Below, one piece after another: positions 1 through 8,587 of a stretch of DNA of 64,000 nt. This stretch comes from Xanthomonas hydrangeae. Lineage in GTDB: Bacteria > Pseudomonadota > Gammaproteobacteria > Xanthomonadales > Xanthomonadaceae. The stretch covers positions 2,790,001 through 2,854,000 of the forward strand of contig LR990730.1 in NCBI GenBank assembly GCA_905142475.1. The letters are read 5' to 3'. A program made the translations under genes and the position numbers. Each line of letters opens with the position of its first letter. Within the stretch, counting starts at the first letter, position 1. The notes below the pieces were generated by a model, which had not been told where the DNA came from, ran no database searches, and was given only the letters and a program-made list of their open reading frames with translations.

Positions 1-1168
1 ACAAAATGCCATCCACGACGATCGGCTGCGCCAGCAGCGTGTCGCGTCCAGCGCGAGCGCGCGCGGCCAGTGCACCATCGCTGAGTTTCAGCCAGTGCAG
101 ATAACCCTTGTAATCGCCAACCACGGCGTAATCGCCCTGGATGGCAACGCCGGTCAGGGAGCGGCGTGCAAGCGCAGCCTGCGACCACATCGCCGCTCCA
201 CTGCTCTTGTCCAGGCCCCACACCGAACCGGCGTTATCAGACACCACCACCACGCTGGACGACACGCCAACGCCACCGGCGCCGCCGTGATCGCGCGTCC
301 ACAGCGGACGGCCGCTCGGGCCTTCCAGTGCGAGGGTTTCGTTCTTGAAGCTGGTTGCGTACAGCGTGGTGCCGTCGAGTACCGGTGCGCCATCCACGTC
401 GGACATGCGCTCCAGCTCGGTGCGGCCTTCCGGCACGCCGATGGCCTGTTCCCACAACGGGCGGCCGTCCTGCAGCGCCAGCGCACTCAAGGTGCCGCTG
501 TCGTTGCCGACGAACACCACACCCGGGCCGGTCACGATCGGCGCATTGCCGCGCACCGACAAGGTCGGGCCTTCCTCGGCATGGAACCAGCGGCGCTCAC
601 CGGTCGTCGCATCGAAGGCGCTGACGCGACCGTCGTTGCTGCGCACCAGCACCAGACTCTGCGCGATGGCCGGTGCAGCGATGACCTCGTTCGGTACCTT
701 GGCGCGCCACTTTTCGGTGCCATCGGCCTGGTTCAACGCAATCACGTCGCCAGACAGCGTACCGATCACCACCAGGCCTTCGCCAACGCCGGGGCCACCG
801 GACAGACGCTGCTTGAACTTGCGATCGTTGCGCTCTTCTTTCTTGGGCTTGTATTCCCACACGCGCTTGCCGGTCTGCAGGTCCAGTGCCTCCACGCCAC
901 CGGTGATCGCCGAGGCGTACACCTTGCCATCGGCCACGGCCGGGCGCTGACGCACGCCGATATGGCCCTCGCCCTTGCCCACGCCGGTGGACCACAGCTT
1001 GTCCACCTTGACCGAGGGCTCGAACTTGACCAGTTCGGCAGGTTCCTGCGCCTTCTTGGCAGCAGCATCCTTCCCGGCAAACCAGCCCTTGACCGTGCTG
1101 CAACCCGCCAGCGACACGCCCATCAGGGCGATCAATGCAATGCGCTTGTACATATCAACCTGCTTCAT
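1..1168 (-). CDS. bamB: BamB outer-membrane assembly lipoprotein (3' end cut by window)
   Basis: This is the PQQ-type beta-propeller lipoprotein of the BAM complex, which folds beta-barrel proteins into the outer membrane. The translation opens with a lipoprotein signal ending in the lipobox LAGC around residue 23, then repeated blade motifs such as ALDLQTGKRVWEY and ALNQADGTEKW. The start ATG at 1168 overlaps the stop of the upstream TPR gene (ATGA), which implies translational coupling; a second ATG lies five codons in. The gene runs off the left edge, so about 389 residues are present. Its place after the YfgM-like gene matches the E. coli yfgM-bamB order. Identification is secure from both sequence and synteny. 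Confidence 0.93.
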   Translation of the reverse strand, partial: MKQVDMYKRIALIALMGVSLAGCSTVKGWFAGKDAAAKKAQEPAELVKFEPSVKVDKLWSTGVGKGEGHIGVRQRPAVADGKVYASAITGGVEALDLQTGKRVWEYKPKKEERNDRKFKQRLSGGPGVGEGLVVIGTLSGDVIALNQADGTEKWRAKVPNEVIAAPAIAQSLVLVRSNDGRVSAFDATTGERRWFHAEEGPTLSVRGNAPIVTGPGVVFVGNDSGTLSALALQDGRPLWEQAIGVPEGRTELERMSDVDGAPVLDGTTLYATSFKNETLALEGPSGRPLWTRDHGGAGGVGVSSSVVVVSDNAGSVWGLDKSSGAAMWSQAALARRSLTGVAIQGDYAVVGDYKGYLHWLKLSDGALAARARAGRDTLLAQPIVVDGIL

Positions 1169-1806
1169 CAAATCGGCTCCGCCGGATCGGGCACTTTGCC
1201 GCCCACATCCATCAGCTTGGTTTCCAGCAAACGGCGCTGCGGCGAGGCCACATCCACCGTGGTCAGGGCCTTGGCGTAGAGCGCACGCGCTTCATCCGGC
1301 TTGCCCTGCACGACCAGCGCATCGGCGCGGATCTCCAGACTGGTGTGGTCCTGCGCATCGGCCAGCAGCTTGATCGCTTCGTCCGGCTTGCCGCTTTCGG
1401 TCAGCACGCGCGCAAGGCGCTGCTGCACGATCTGCTTGAGCTCGCCTTCGGCGGGCACGTCGCGCAATGTCTTGATCGCTTCGGCGTGCTTGCCGGCATC
1501 CACCTGGGCCTTGGCCAGACGCAGCGCAGCCAGCTCGGCGTAAACACCGCCCTTGCCGTCGTCGAGGGCCACGATCTCTTTGGCGGCCTTGTCCAGGTCC
1601 TTGCCCTGGATCGACTTCACCACCGCCTCGTAACGGGTGTTGGCTTCCACCGATTGGGTGTTGGTGTGCTTCTGCCACCACTGCCAGCCCAGGATCAGGG
1701 CCAGGCCAACCACGACGCCGCCCACCAGACCCGCGCCATTTTTTCTCAACCAGGAACGAACGCGTTCGCCTTGTTCGTGTTCGTCCAGCAGATCGTCGAT
1801 CGCCAT
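1168..1806 (-). CDS. YfgM-like TPR membrane protein (ancillary SecYEG translocon subunit)
   Basis: A 212-residue protein with a cytoplasmic N-terminus (MAIDDLLDEHEQGERVRSWL), one membrane anchor near residues 25-45 (GLVGGVVVGLALILGWQWW) and a TPR-like C-terminal region in the periplasm. The start of this family is the conserved DDLLDEHEQ segment. In E. coli YfgM associates with SecYEG/PpiD and periplasmic chaperones. I chose the ATG at 1806 because the anchor and the conserved N-terminus begin there; upstream in-frame sequence looks non-coding. It overlaps bamB by four bases and follows rodZ after about 70 bases. The family assignment is solid; a role in Xanthomonas is inferred. Confidence 0.88.
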   Translation of the reverse strand: MAIDDLLDEHEQGERVRSWLRKNGAGLVGGVVVGLALILGWQWWQKHTNTQSVEANTRYEAVVKSIQGKDLDKAAKEIVALDDGKGGVYAELAALRLAKAQVDAGKHAEAIKTLRDVPAEGELKQIVQQRLARVLTESGKPDEAIKLLADAQDHTSLEIRADALVVQGKPDEARALYAKALTTVDVASPQRRLLETKLMDVGGKVPDPAEPI

Positions 1807-1876
1807 GCGTACTCTCGCTCCGTCATCCCGGAGGCGCGGAACATCAATAGGGAAAAATGAAAAACCGCAGTCCGCT

Positions 1877-2737
1877 TCACTCGGAAGCAGGTACCACGGA
1901 GCCGTCGGAGGATACCGCAAAACGGGCCACGTTAGCGCGCTGGAACGGTTTCAGATCGACGATACTGCCGCCTTGCTGAACCTCTACCGCCGACGCATTG
2001 CCCAGCACGATGCGACCCACCTGCCCCGGCGAATAGCTGCGCCGTTCGCCGGCACGCACCAGCGCTTTTTCGACCGCGCTGCCATCCGGTGACAGGATCT
2101 GCACCCAGCTGTCGCCGCTGAAACTCAACGACAAACTGCTGCCACTGGCGGCCGCAGCTGCAGGCGTCTCCACGTCGGGCGTGGCCCGCGGCACTGGCGT
2201 CATCGACGCGATGTACGGCGCGGGTTGCTCGCGTGGCGCATTGGCCGGCTGCATTGCACCCGCGGCGGGTGTGCCGGTGTTTGCCGCTTCCGGCATGCTG
2301 TCCAGCGACACCGTACTCGGCGCCTTGCCATCCAGATGCGAGCGGGTCGCGTACCAGACCGGTACGGCGAACACACCGGTGATGACGACATACATCGCCT
2401 TGCGCGCGGTGCTCTCCAGAATGCGGCGCGCACGCGGGGTATGCGTGTGGCTGACCAAGGTGACCGGTTCGACCGGCGCAATGGTCGCCTGCAGCAACAG
2501 CGGCTCCAGGTCCACATGCAGCAGACGCGCATAGCTGCGCAGCTGACCGCGCACGAAGACCGGCGCGCCCAGACGCTGCCACTCTTCCTGCTCCAACGAA
2601 CGCACCACGTGTGCCGGCATGCGCAGCGTGCCGGCGACATCTTCCACGCTCAGACCTGCTGCTTCGCGCGCTTCGCGCAAATGCTGTCCGCAGCCCTTTT
2701 CCTGCTCGAAAGGGTTCGGATGGGAATCATTGATCAC
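1877..2737 (-). CDS. rodZ: RodZ-like cytoskeletal helix-turn-helix membrane protein
   Basis: A 286-residue protein with an N-terminal Xre-type HTH (about residues 16-85, including GQHLREAREAAGLSVEDVAGT), a transmembrane segment around residue 115-130 (AMYVVITGVFAVPVWYA), a Pro/Ala-rich linker and a C-terminal DUF4115 domain (SLSLSFSGDSWVQILSPDG). This is the standard RodZ architecture. RodZ links MreB filaments to the elongasome and supports rod shape. Its start overlaps the stop of pilF, so the two are probably cotranscribed. In E. coli the next gene would be ispG; here the YfgM-like gene follows directly. Confidence 0.9.
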   Translation of the reverse strand: MINDSHPNPFEQEKGCGQHLREAREAAGLSVEDVAGTLRMPAHVVRSLEQEEWQRLGAPVFVRGQLRSYARLLHVDLEPLLLQATIAPVEPVTLVSHTHTPRARRILESTARKAMYVVITGVFAVPVWYATRSHLDGKAPSTVSLDSMPEAANTGTPAAGAMQPANAPREQPAPYIASMTPVPRATPDVETPAAAAASGSSLSLSFSGDSWVQILSPDGSAVEKALVRAGERRSYSPGQVGRIVLGNASAVEVQQGGSIVDLKPFQRANVARFAVSSDGSVVPASE

Positions 2738-3546
2738 AATGCATTGGCCCCGGGGTTGGCGGTCGCTGCGTCAGGGAATTCCTTGACCAACCGCTGGTGG
2801 TAACGGCCGGCGGCTACCTTGTCGCCGAGCCCTTGCTCAATCTGAATGGCGAGTTGTAACACGGAAGCAGTGACTGGTGCAGCCGCAAGACGTCTTTCGA
2901 CAAATGCGCGGGCTTCGAAATAATTGCGACGTCCCGCTTCGGAACGCGCCATCGACTCGAGTGCATACGGATTAGCCGGATCCAGTTCGAGTGCTTTGCG
3001 CAGATCGCTGACAGCGCGCTCCGGCTGGCCGGCCTTGAGTGCGCAACCGCCTGCATTCCCCAGCGCCGAAGCAGGAGATGCGTAGGTGCGGTCGGTCAAT
3101 GCACGGTCGAACCAGATCAGCGATTCGGCCGGCGAACCATTCGCACACAACCACGCACCGTAGTTGTTCAACACATCGCCACGCTGCGGGGCGAGTTCTG
3201 CCGCGCGACGATACGAAGCACCGGAGCCGGCAACATCGCCTCTGGCGCCTTGGATCAGCGCCAACATGCCGATGGCATCCACCGACTGCGAATCTTTTTT
3301 CAACGCCGCGCGGACCTGCTCTTCGGCAGCGGCATAATCACCGGTTTGCAGCCGGTTGCTGGCCAGGCCGAGTTTTTCCTGCACTGCCAGGCGGCTCTTG
3401 GTCGCCGTGTTGTCGCGGAACGCATACACCGGTGCGACTTCTTCCACGGTCTCGACCGACCCGGCCTTGGCATTACGACCACCGCAGCCGACCGCGCCAA
3501 GCGCGATCGCCACGGCCGCCATTAACGCGAGATCACGCTGCCGCAT
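2734..3546 (-). CDS. pilF: PilF/PilW type IV pilus biogenesis lipoprotein
   Basis: A 270-residue TPR lipoprotein: signal peptide with lipobox GAVGC near residue 21, then several TPR units (for example [35 protein letters not shown]). The family protein is an outer-membrane pilotin that helps assemble the PilQ secretin. Its position between rlmN and rodZ is typical for gammaproteobacteria with type IV pili and supports the call over a generic TPR protein. It overlaps rlmN by 14 bases and rodZ by 4, so the block is one operon. Confidence 0.88.
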   Translation of the reverse strand: MRQRDLALMAAVAIALGAVGCGGRNAKAGSVETVEEVAPVYAFRDNTATKSRLAVQEKLGLASNRLQTGDYAAAEEQVRAALKKDSQSVDAIGMLALIQGARGDVAGSGASYRRAAELAPQRGDVLNNYGAWLCANGSPAESLIWFDRALTDRTYASPASALGNAGGCALKAGQPERAVSDLRKALELDPANPYALESMARSEAGRRNYFEARAFVERRLAAAPVTASVLQLAIQIEQGLGDKVAAGRYHQRLVKEFPDAATANPGANAL

Positions 3547-4738
3547 CGCGATCGGCCTGGCCTTCCAGTGTGCGCAGGAAATCTGCCTGGCGACGGGTGC
3601 GGTCCATCACCTGCCCCTTGAGCTGTCCGCATGCGGCGTCGATATCGTCGCCACGCGTGCGGCGAACCATCGTCAGCACTTGCGCATCGAGCAGGATCTT
3701 CTGGAAAGCGCGGATCTCCGTCTCGCCAGAGCGCTCGTAGCGCGTACCCGGGAAAGGGTTGAACGGAATCAGGTTGACCTTGCCGGCATCCTTGGACTGC
3801 ACCGCATTGTCGAACTGCCGCATCAAGCGGGCCAGCTGACGCGCATGCTCCGGCTGGTCGTTGATGCCCTTCATCAAGGTGTATTCGAAGGTGACCGAAT
3901 CGCGCTTCTTGTTGCCGCGCAGATAGCGCGCGCATGACTCCATCAACACGGCGATCGGGTACTTCTTGTTCAATGGCACCAGGCTTTCGCGCAGCGCGTC
4001 GTTGGCCGCATGCAGCGAGACCGCCAGCGAGACATCGCTCTCGGTCGACAGCCGGTCGATCATCGGCACCAGGCCCGAGGTCGACAGCGTCACCCGCTTG
4101 CTGGCCAGGCCATAGCCCAGATCGTCGCGCATCACGCTCATCGCACGCACGACGTTGTCGAAATTCATCAGCGGCTCGCCCATGCCCATCATCACCACAT
4201 TGGTGAGACGACGCTGCTGGTGCGGCACGTTGCCCAGATGGCGCGCCGCCACCCACACCTGCCCAACGATCTCGGCAGTGGTGAGGTTGCGGTTGAAGCC
4301 CTGGGTGGCGGTTGAACAGAAGGTGCAGTTCAAGCCGCAGCCGACCTGGGAGGACACGCACAGCGTGCCGCGGCCCTTGTCGGGGATATACACCGTCTCG
4401 ATCGCATTCTTGCCGTCGGTGCCCATGGCCAGCAGCCACTTGTGGGTGCCGTCGGTGGAAGGCTTGTCGAACACAACGGTCGGGACGAGGACCTCGGCAT
4501 GCTGGCGCAACTTCGCACGCAGCGCCTTGCCGAGGTCCGTCATCTGGTCGAAATCGGTGACGTAGCGATGGTGAATCCACTTCATCACCTGATGGGCACG
4601 GTAACGCGCTTCGCCGAGCGTGTCGGCGAAGAAGCGCTCCAGTCCCTCGCGGTCGAGGTCGAGCAGGTTCTGCTTGCGCAGTTCCGGGGTACGGACAGGG
4701 ACGTCCTGCAGCACGGAGGGGATCACGACCTCATTCAC
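3533..4738 (-). CDS. rlmN: RlmN dual-specificity 23S rRNA A2503 / tRNA A37 C2-methyltransferase
   Basis: A 401-residue radical-SAM enzyme. The CX3CX2C cluster ligand motif is visible in [11 protein letters not shown], and the C-terminal catalytic cysteine lies in DIDAACGQL near residue 360. RlmN methylates C2 of A2503 in 23S rRNA and A37 in certain tRNAs through a methyl-cysteine intermediate. The start ATG at 4738 gives the expected N-terminus ([13 protein letters not shown]). It lies 18 bases downstream of ndk on the same strand and overlaps pilF, as in many relatives. Confidence 0.96.
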   Translation of the reverse strand: MNEVVIPSVLQDVPVRTPELRKQNLLDLDREGLERFFADTLGEARYRAHQVMKWIHHRYVTDFDQMTDLGKALRAKLRQHAEVLVPTVVFDKPSTDGTHKWLLAMGTDGKNAIETVYIPDKGRGTLCVSSQVGCGLNCTFCSTATQGFNRNLTTAEIVGQVWVAARHLGNVPHQQRRLTNVVMMGMGEPLMNFDNVVRAMSVMRDDLGYGLASKRVTLSTSGLVPMIDRLSTESDVSLAVSLHAANDALRESLVPLNKKYPIAVLMESCARYLRGNKKRDSVTFEYTLMKGINDQPEHARQLARLMRQFDNAVQSKDAGKVNLIPFNPFPGTRYERSGETEIRAFQKILLDAQVLTMVRRTRGDDIDAACGQLKGQVMDRTRRQADFLRTLEGQADRDAAA

Positions 4739-4756
4739 GATTCGACTCTCTCGGCC

Positions 4757-5182
4757 TCAGCGCGAGACCACTTCAGTAGCGGCAAAGAAATACGCGACTT
4801 CGTTGGCAGCGTTCTCGACCGAGTCCGAGCCGTGGGCGGCGTTGGCATCGATCGAATCGGCGAAGTCGGCGCGGATGGTGCCCGGCGCAGCGTCCTTGGG
4901 ATTGGTTGCGCCCAGCAGGTCACGGTGTGCGGCAACGGCGTTCTCGCCTTCCAGCGCCTGGATCACCACCGGGCCGGAGATCATGAACTCGACCAGCGCA
5001 TTGAAGAACGGACGCTCGCGGTGCACGGCATAGAAGCCTTCGGCTTCGCGACGCGACAGCTGCTTGTACTTGGCGGCCACGATCTTCAGGCCGGCCTTTT
5101 CGAACCGGCTGTAAATTTCGCCGATGACGTTCTTGGCGACGGCATCGGGCTTGATGATGGACAGGGTGCGCTCCAGCGCCAT
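4757..5182 (-). CDS. ndk: Nucleoside diphosphate kinase
   Basis: A 141-residue cytoplasmic enzyme that transfers the gamma-phosphate from ATP to NDPs. It begins [15 protein letters not shown] and contains the active-site histidine in NAAHGSDS near residue 118. Length and motifs are those of the bacterial family. A GGAG ribosome-binding site lies just before the ATG. It is the first gene of the ndk-rlmN-pilF-rodZ block. About 50 bases upstream is an intrinsic-terminator-like hairpin in the same direction, which may separate it from an upstream short transcript or act as an attenuator. Confidence 0.97.
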   Translation of the reverse strand: MALERTLSIIKPDAVAKNVIGEIYSRFEKAGLKIVAAKYKQLSRREAEGFYAVHRERPFFNALVEFMISGPVVIQALEGENAVAAHRDLLGATNPKDAAPGTIRADFADSIDANAAHGSDSVENAANEVAYFFAATEVVSR

Positions 5183-5230
5183 GGGAAGATCTCCGTTGGG
5201 CGGGCCACTTGCAGACCCGAGGTTATCATG

Positions 5231-5255
5231 AAAAAAACCCGCGTCAAAACGCGGG
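5231..5255 (-). terminator. Intrinsic terminator-like hairpin upstream of ndk
   Basis: Read on the minus strand the sequence forms CCCGCG, a six-base loop, CGCGGG and then seven T. No gene that would use it is annotated upstream on this strand; psrA starts on the opposite strand at 5402. It may end a short unannotated RNA or attenuate ndk. Confidence 0.65.
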
Positions 5256-5365
5256 CTTAGGCTTCTTTGCGATTGTCAATTCTATCGCTTAGTGAAGACC
5301 TTTGCACACCGCCTCCTGAATCGTGCTGCATTGCCGCATGACCGGCGCGGCCTCCAGCCCGTAGA

Positions 5366-5387
5366 CTCAAACAATCGTTTGATTGAG
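5366..5387. promoter_or_regulatory. PsrA-type palindromic operator
   Basis: The palindrome TCAAACAATCGTTTGA (5367-5382) sits 20 bases before the TetR-family gene. It fits the published PsrA box (G/C)AAAC-N2-4-GTTTG(C/G) from Pseudomonas, here CAAAC-N4-GTTTG. It probably mediates autoregulation and control of the downstream beta-oxidation genes. The half-sites are seen in the sequence; binding is inferred. Confidence 0.8.
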
Positions 5388-5401
5388 TTTTACCCCTGCG
5401 C

Positions 5402-6034
5402 ATGCCCAAGCCCGCTCACTTCTCCACCAAGGACCGCATTCTCGGCGCGGCCGAGGAGCTGTTCGCACAGCATGGCTTCGCCGGCACCTCGCTGCGCCAG
5501 CTGACCACCCAGGCCGACGTCAATATCGCTGCGGTCAACTACCACTTCGGCTCCAAGGAGAACCTGGTCAACGAGGTATTCCGGCGCCGCATGGACGAGA
5601 TGACCGCCGCGCGGCTGCAGCAGTTGGAAGCCGCCAAGCGGGCGCATCCGGGCGAACTCACCGCGGTGCTGGCGGCCTTCGTCGAGCCTGCCCTGGCGAT
5701 GGCGCAGGACCGCCAGAGCGGCGGCGCGTTCGTGCGCGTGATCGCACGTGCCTACGCCGAAAAGAACGACAACCTGCGCAAGTTCCTGTCCGACCACTAC
5801 GGGCATGTGCTGCGCGAATTCGGCAAGGCCATCGCCGCCTGCGTGCCGGGCCTGAGCAAGGAAGAGCTGTACTGGCGGCTGGATTTTCTGGCCGGTGCGC
5901 TCACCTATGCGATGGCCGATTTCGGCCTCATCAAGCGCCCGGCCGGCGTCAGCGAGGCCGACCACCGCGCGCGTGCCGCGCACGAACTGATTCGTTTTGC
6001 GGAACCCGGTTTCCGCGCTCATTCCACACCGTAA
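5402..6034 (+). CDS. psrA: PsrA-like TetR-family regulator of fatty-acid oxidation
   Basis: A 210-residue repressor with an N-terminal TetR helix-turn-helix (STKDRILGAAEELFAQHG ... TSLRQLTTQADVN ... NYHFGSKENLV) and a ligand-binding C-terminus. PsrA in Pseudomonas senses long-chain acyl-CoA or fatty acids and represses fadBA while also influencing rpoS. The gene lies directly upstream of a fadB-like gene (26 bases) and has a PsrA-type operator ahead of it, which supports the orthology. The TetR class is certain; the PsrA identity rests on context and the operator. Confidence 0.8.
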   Translation: MPKPAHFSTKDRILGAAEELFAQHGFAGTSLRQLTTQADVNIAAVNYHFGSKENLVNEVFRRRMDEMTAARLQQLEAAKRAHPGELTAVLAAFVEPALAMAQDRQSGGAFVRVIARAYAEKNDNLRKFLSDHYGHVLREFGKAIAACVPGLSKEELYWRLDFLAGALTYAMADFGLIKRPAGVSEADHRARAAHELIRFAEPGFRAHSTP

Positions 6035-6059
6035 ACGTTCCGCCAAGAGGCTAATTGCT

Positions 6060-8432
6060 ATGTCCAATCCGTTGCTAGTCCGTCGTGCCGCCGTGCTCGG
6101 TGCCGGCGTCATGGGCGCGCAGATCGCCGCGCACCTCACCAACGCCGGTGTCGACACCGTGCTGTTCGACCTGCCTGCCAAGGAGGGTCCGGCCGACGGC
6201 ATCGTGCTCAAGGCCATCGCCAACCTCGGCAAGCTCAGCCCTGCCCCGCTGGCCAGCAAATCCCTGGCCGAGGCGATCACGCCGGCCAACTACGAGAGCG
6301 GTCTCGAACAGCTGCGCGATTGCGATCTGATCATCGAAGCGATCGCCGAGCGCATGGACTGGAAGCAGGACCTGTACAAGAAGATCGCCCCGTTCGTGGC
6401 CGATCACGCCGTGCTGGCCTCCAACACCTCCGGCCTGGGCATCAACAAGCTCTCCGACGTGCTGCCCGAGCAATTGCGCCACCGCTTCTGCGGCGTGCAC
6501 TTCTTCAACCCGCCGCGCTACATGCACCTGGCCGAGCTGATTCCGGCCAAGGGCACCGACAAGGCAGTGCTGGAAGGGCTGGAAAGCTTCCTGGTCACCA
6601 CGCTTGGCAAGGGCGTGGTGTATGCCAAGGACACCCCGAACTTCATCGGCAACCGCATCGGCGTGTTCTCGATCCTGGCTACCATCCATCACACGCAGGA
6701 ATTCGGCCTGGGTTTCGATGAAGTGGACGGCCTGACCGGCCCGCTGGTCGGGCGCCCGAAGTCGGCGACCTACCGCACCTCCGACGTGGTCGGCCTGGAC
6801 ACCATGGCGCACGTCATCAAGACCATGGGCGACACGCTGCCCGACGATCCGTGGCATCAGTACTTCAAATCGCCGAAGTGGCTGGAGGCGCTGATCGGCA
6901 AGGGTGCACTCGGTCAAAAGGTGGGCGCCGGCATCTTCCGCAAGGTCGGCAAGGACATCGTGGTGCTGGACCTGGAAAAGCAGGATTACCGAACCGCCGA
7001 TCGCAGCGCTGCGCCGGAAGTGGCCGAGATCCTCAAGATCAAGAACCCGGCCGAGAAGTTCGCCAAGCTGCGCGAGAGCCAGCACCCGCAGGCGCAGTTC
7101 CTGTGGGCCAGCTTCCGCGACCTGTTCCACTACAGCGCCTATCACTTGGCCGATATCGCCGAGACTGCGCGCGACGTGGATCTGGCGATCCGCTGGGGCT
7201 ACGGCTGGTCGCTGGGCCCGTTCGAGACCTGGCAGGCTGCCGGCTGGAAGCAGGTAGCGCAGTGGATCGCCGAAGACATCTCCAACGGCAAGAGCATGAG
7301 CAGCGCACCGTTGCCGAACTGGGTGTTCGACGGCCGCGATGGCGTGCATGCGGCCGAAGGCTCCTACAGCCCGGCGCACGATGCCAAGCTGCCGCGTTCG
7401 GCGCTGCCGGTGTACAAGCGCCAGCGCTTCCCGGATCCGCTGCTGGGCGAGCAGTTCTCCCCGGGCGAGACGGTGTTCGAAAACGATGGCGTGCGCATGT
7501 GGCATGACGGCGACGACATCGCGGTGGTCAGTTTCAAGACCAAGATGAATACCGTCTCCGACCACGTCCTCAACGGATTGCAGGAAGTGGTTGGCCGCGC
7601 GGAGAAAGACTTCGCCGGGCTGGTGATCTGGCAGCAGAAGGAGCCCTTCTCCGCTGGTGCCGATCTGGCCGGCGCACTGGGTCTGCTGCAGGCCGGCAAG
7701 GTCGATGCGTTCGAAGCGCTGGTCGCCAATTTCCAGGCCACCAGCCAGCGCATCAAGTACGCGCAGGTACCGGTGATTTCGGCAGTGCGCGGCCTGGCGC
7801 TGGGCGGCGGTTGCGAGTTCCAGATGCATAGCGCCAAGACGGTGGCCTCGCTGGAAAGCTACATCGGTCTGGTCGAGGCCGGCGTCGGCCTGTTGCCGGC
7901 CGGCGGTGGTCTGAAGGAAATCGCCGTGCGCGCATCGATTGCCGCCGGCCCGGGTGGCGATGTGTTCGCCGAGCTGAAGAAGACCTTCGAAACCATCGCG
8001 ATGGCAAAGGTCTCCAACTCGGCGGTCAATGCCCAGGAACTGGGCCTGCTGCGCGGCACCGACAAGATCGTGTTCAACAGCTTCGAAGCGCTGCACATCG
8101 CCAAGGCCGAAGCGCGCGCACTGGCCGAAGGCGGCTACCGCGCGCCGCTGCCGGCACGCCGCATCCAGGTCGCCGGCGACGTCGGCATCGCCACTTTCAA
8201 GATGCTGCTGGTCAACATGCTGGAAGGTCGCTTCATCAGCGAATACGACTATGAAATCGCCACCCGCATCGCCACGGTGATGTGCGGCGGCGAGGTCGAT
8301 CGCGGCGCGCTGGTCGACGAAGAGTGGTTGCTCAAACTGGAGCGCAAGCACTTCGTCGAACTGGCCCAGCAGGAAAAGACCCAGGCGCGGATTGGGCACA
8401 TGCTCAAGACGGGTAAGCCGTTGCGGAACTGA
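6060..8432 (+). CDS. Fused 3-hydroxyacyl-CoA dehydrogenase / enoyl-CoA hydratase (FadB/FadN type)
   Basis: A 790-residue beta-oxidation enzyme. The N-terminal half is a 3-hydroxyacyl-CoA dehydrogenase with the NAD-binding motif GAGVMG at residues 14-19 and the HFFNP segment. The C-terminal half is a crotonase domain with RGLALGGGCEFQMHS near residue 577. This order, dehydrogenase first and hydratase second, is the reverse of E. coli FadB and resembles Bacillus FadN. The start at 6060 follows the AGAGG-like CAAGAGG site and gives the proper Rossmann N-terminus; an upstream in-frame extension into psrA is rejected. It forms an operon with the psrA-like gene and the thiolase. Confidence 0.9.
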   Translation: MSNPLLVRRAAVLGAGVMGAQIAAHLTNAGVDTVLFDLPAKEGPADGIVLKAIANLGKLSPAPLASKSLAEAITPANYESGLEQLRDCDLIIEAIAERMDWKQDLYKKIAPFVADHAVLASNTSGLGINKLSDVLPEQLRHRFCGVHFFNPPRYMHLAELIPAKGTDKAVLEGLESFLVTTLGKGVVYAKDTPNFIGNRIGVFSILATIHHTQEFGLGFDEVDGLTGPLVGRPKSATYRTSDVVGLDTMAHVIKTMGDTLPDDPWHQYFKSPKWLEALIGKGALGQKVGAGIFRKVGKDIVVLDLEKQDYRTADRSAAPEVAEILKIKNPAEKFAKLRESQHPQAQFLWASFRDLFHYSAYHLADIAETARDVDLAIRWGYGWSLGPFETWQAAGWKQVAQWIAEDISNGKSMSSAPLPNWVFDGRDGVHAAEGSYSPAHDAKLPRSALPVYKRQRFPDPLLGEQFSPGETVFENDGVRMWHDGDDIAVVSFKTKMNTVSDHVLNGLQEVVGRAEKDFAGLVIWQQKEPFSAGADLAGALGLLQAGKVDAFEALVANFQATSQRIKYAQVPVISAVRGLALGGGCEFQMHSAKTVASLESYIGLVEAGVGLLPAGGGLKEIAVRASIAAGPGGDVFAELKKTFETIAMAKVSNSAVNAQELGLLRGTDKIVFNSFEALHIAKAEARALAEGGYRAPLPARRIQVAGDVGIATFKMLLVNMLEGRFISEYDYEIATRIATVMCGGEVDRGALVDEEWLLKLERKHFVELAQQEKTQARIGHMLKTGKPLRN

Positions 8433-8570
8433 GAATCGGGAGTGGGGAATCGGGAATGGGTAAAAGCCCAACCGACTCCCCGCTTCTCCCCACTATTCTG
8501 CCGGGTAATGAAAATGGCGAACTCAGGCGAATCCGCACTTGCGATTCCCGACTCCCCATTCTCGATTCCC
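8433..8570. repeat. Inverted GGGAATCGGG-type intergenic repeat (copy 1)
   Basis: The left arm (8433-8460, GAATCGGGAGTGGGGAATCG...) and right arm (8543-8570) are near-perfect reverse complements separated by about 80 bases. They would form a long hairpin in the fadB-thiolase mRNA. Three more copies lie at about 36034, 39001 and 43303. Confidence 0.85.
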
Positions 8571-8587
8571 GGCTATCGGAGATAGCC

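Noticed and set aside
6075..8471. A 798-residue antisense reading frame across fadB
   Set aside because: It mirrors the fused FadB-type gene; the composition is His/Gln/Ala-rich shadow sequence typical of high-GC third-position bias, with no motif.
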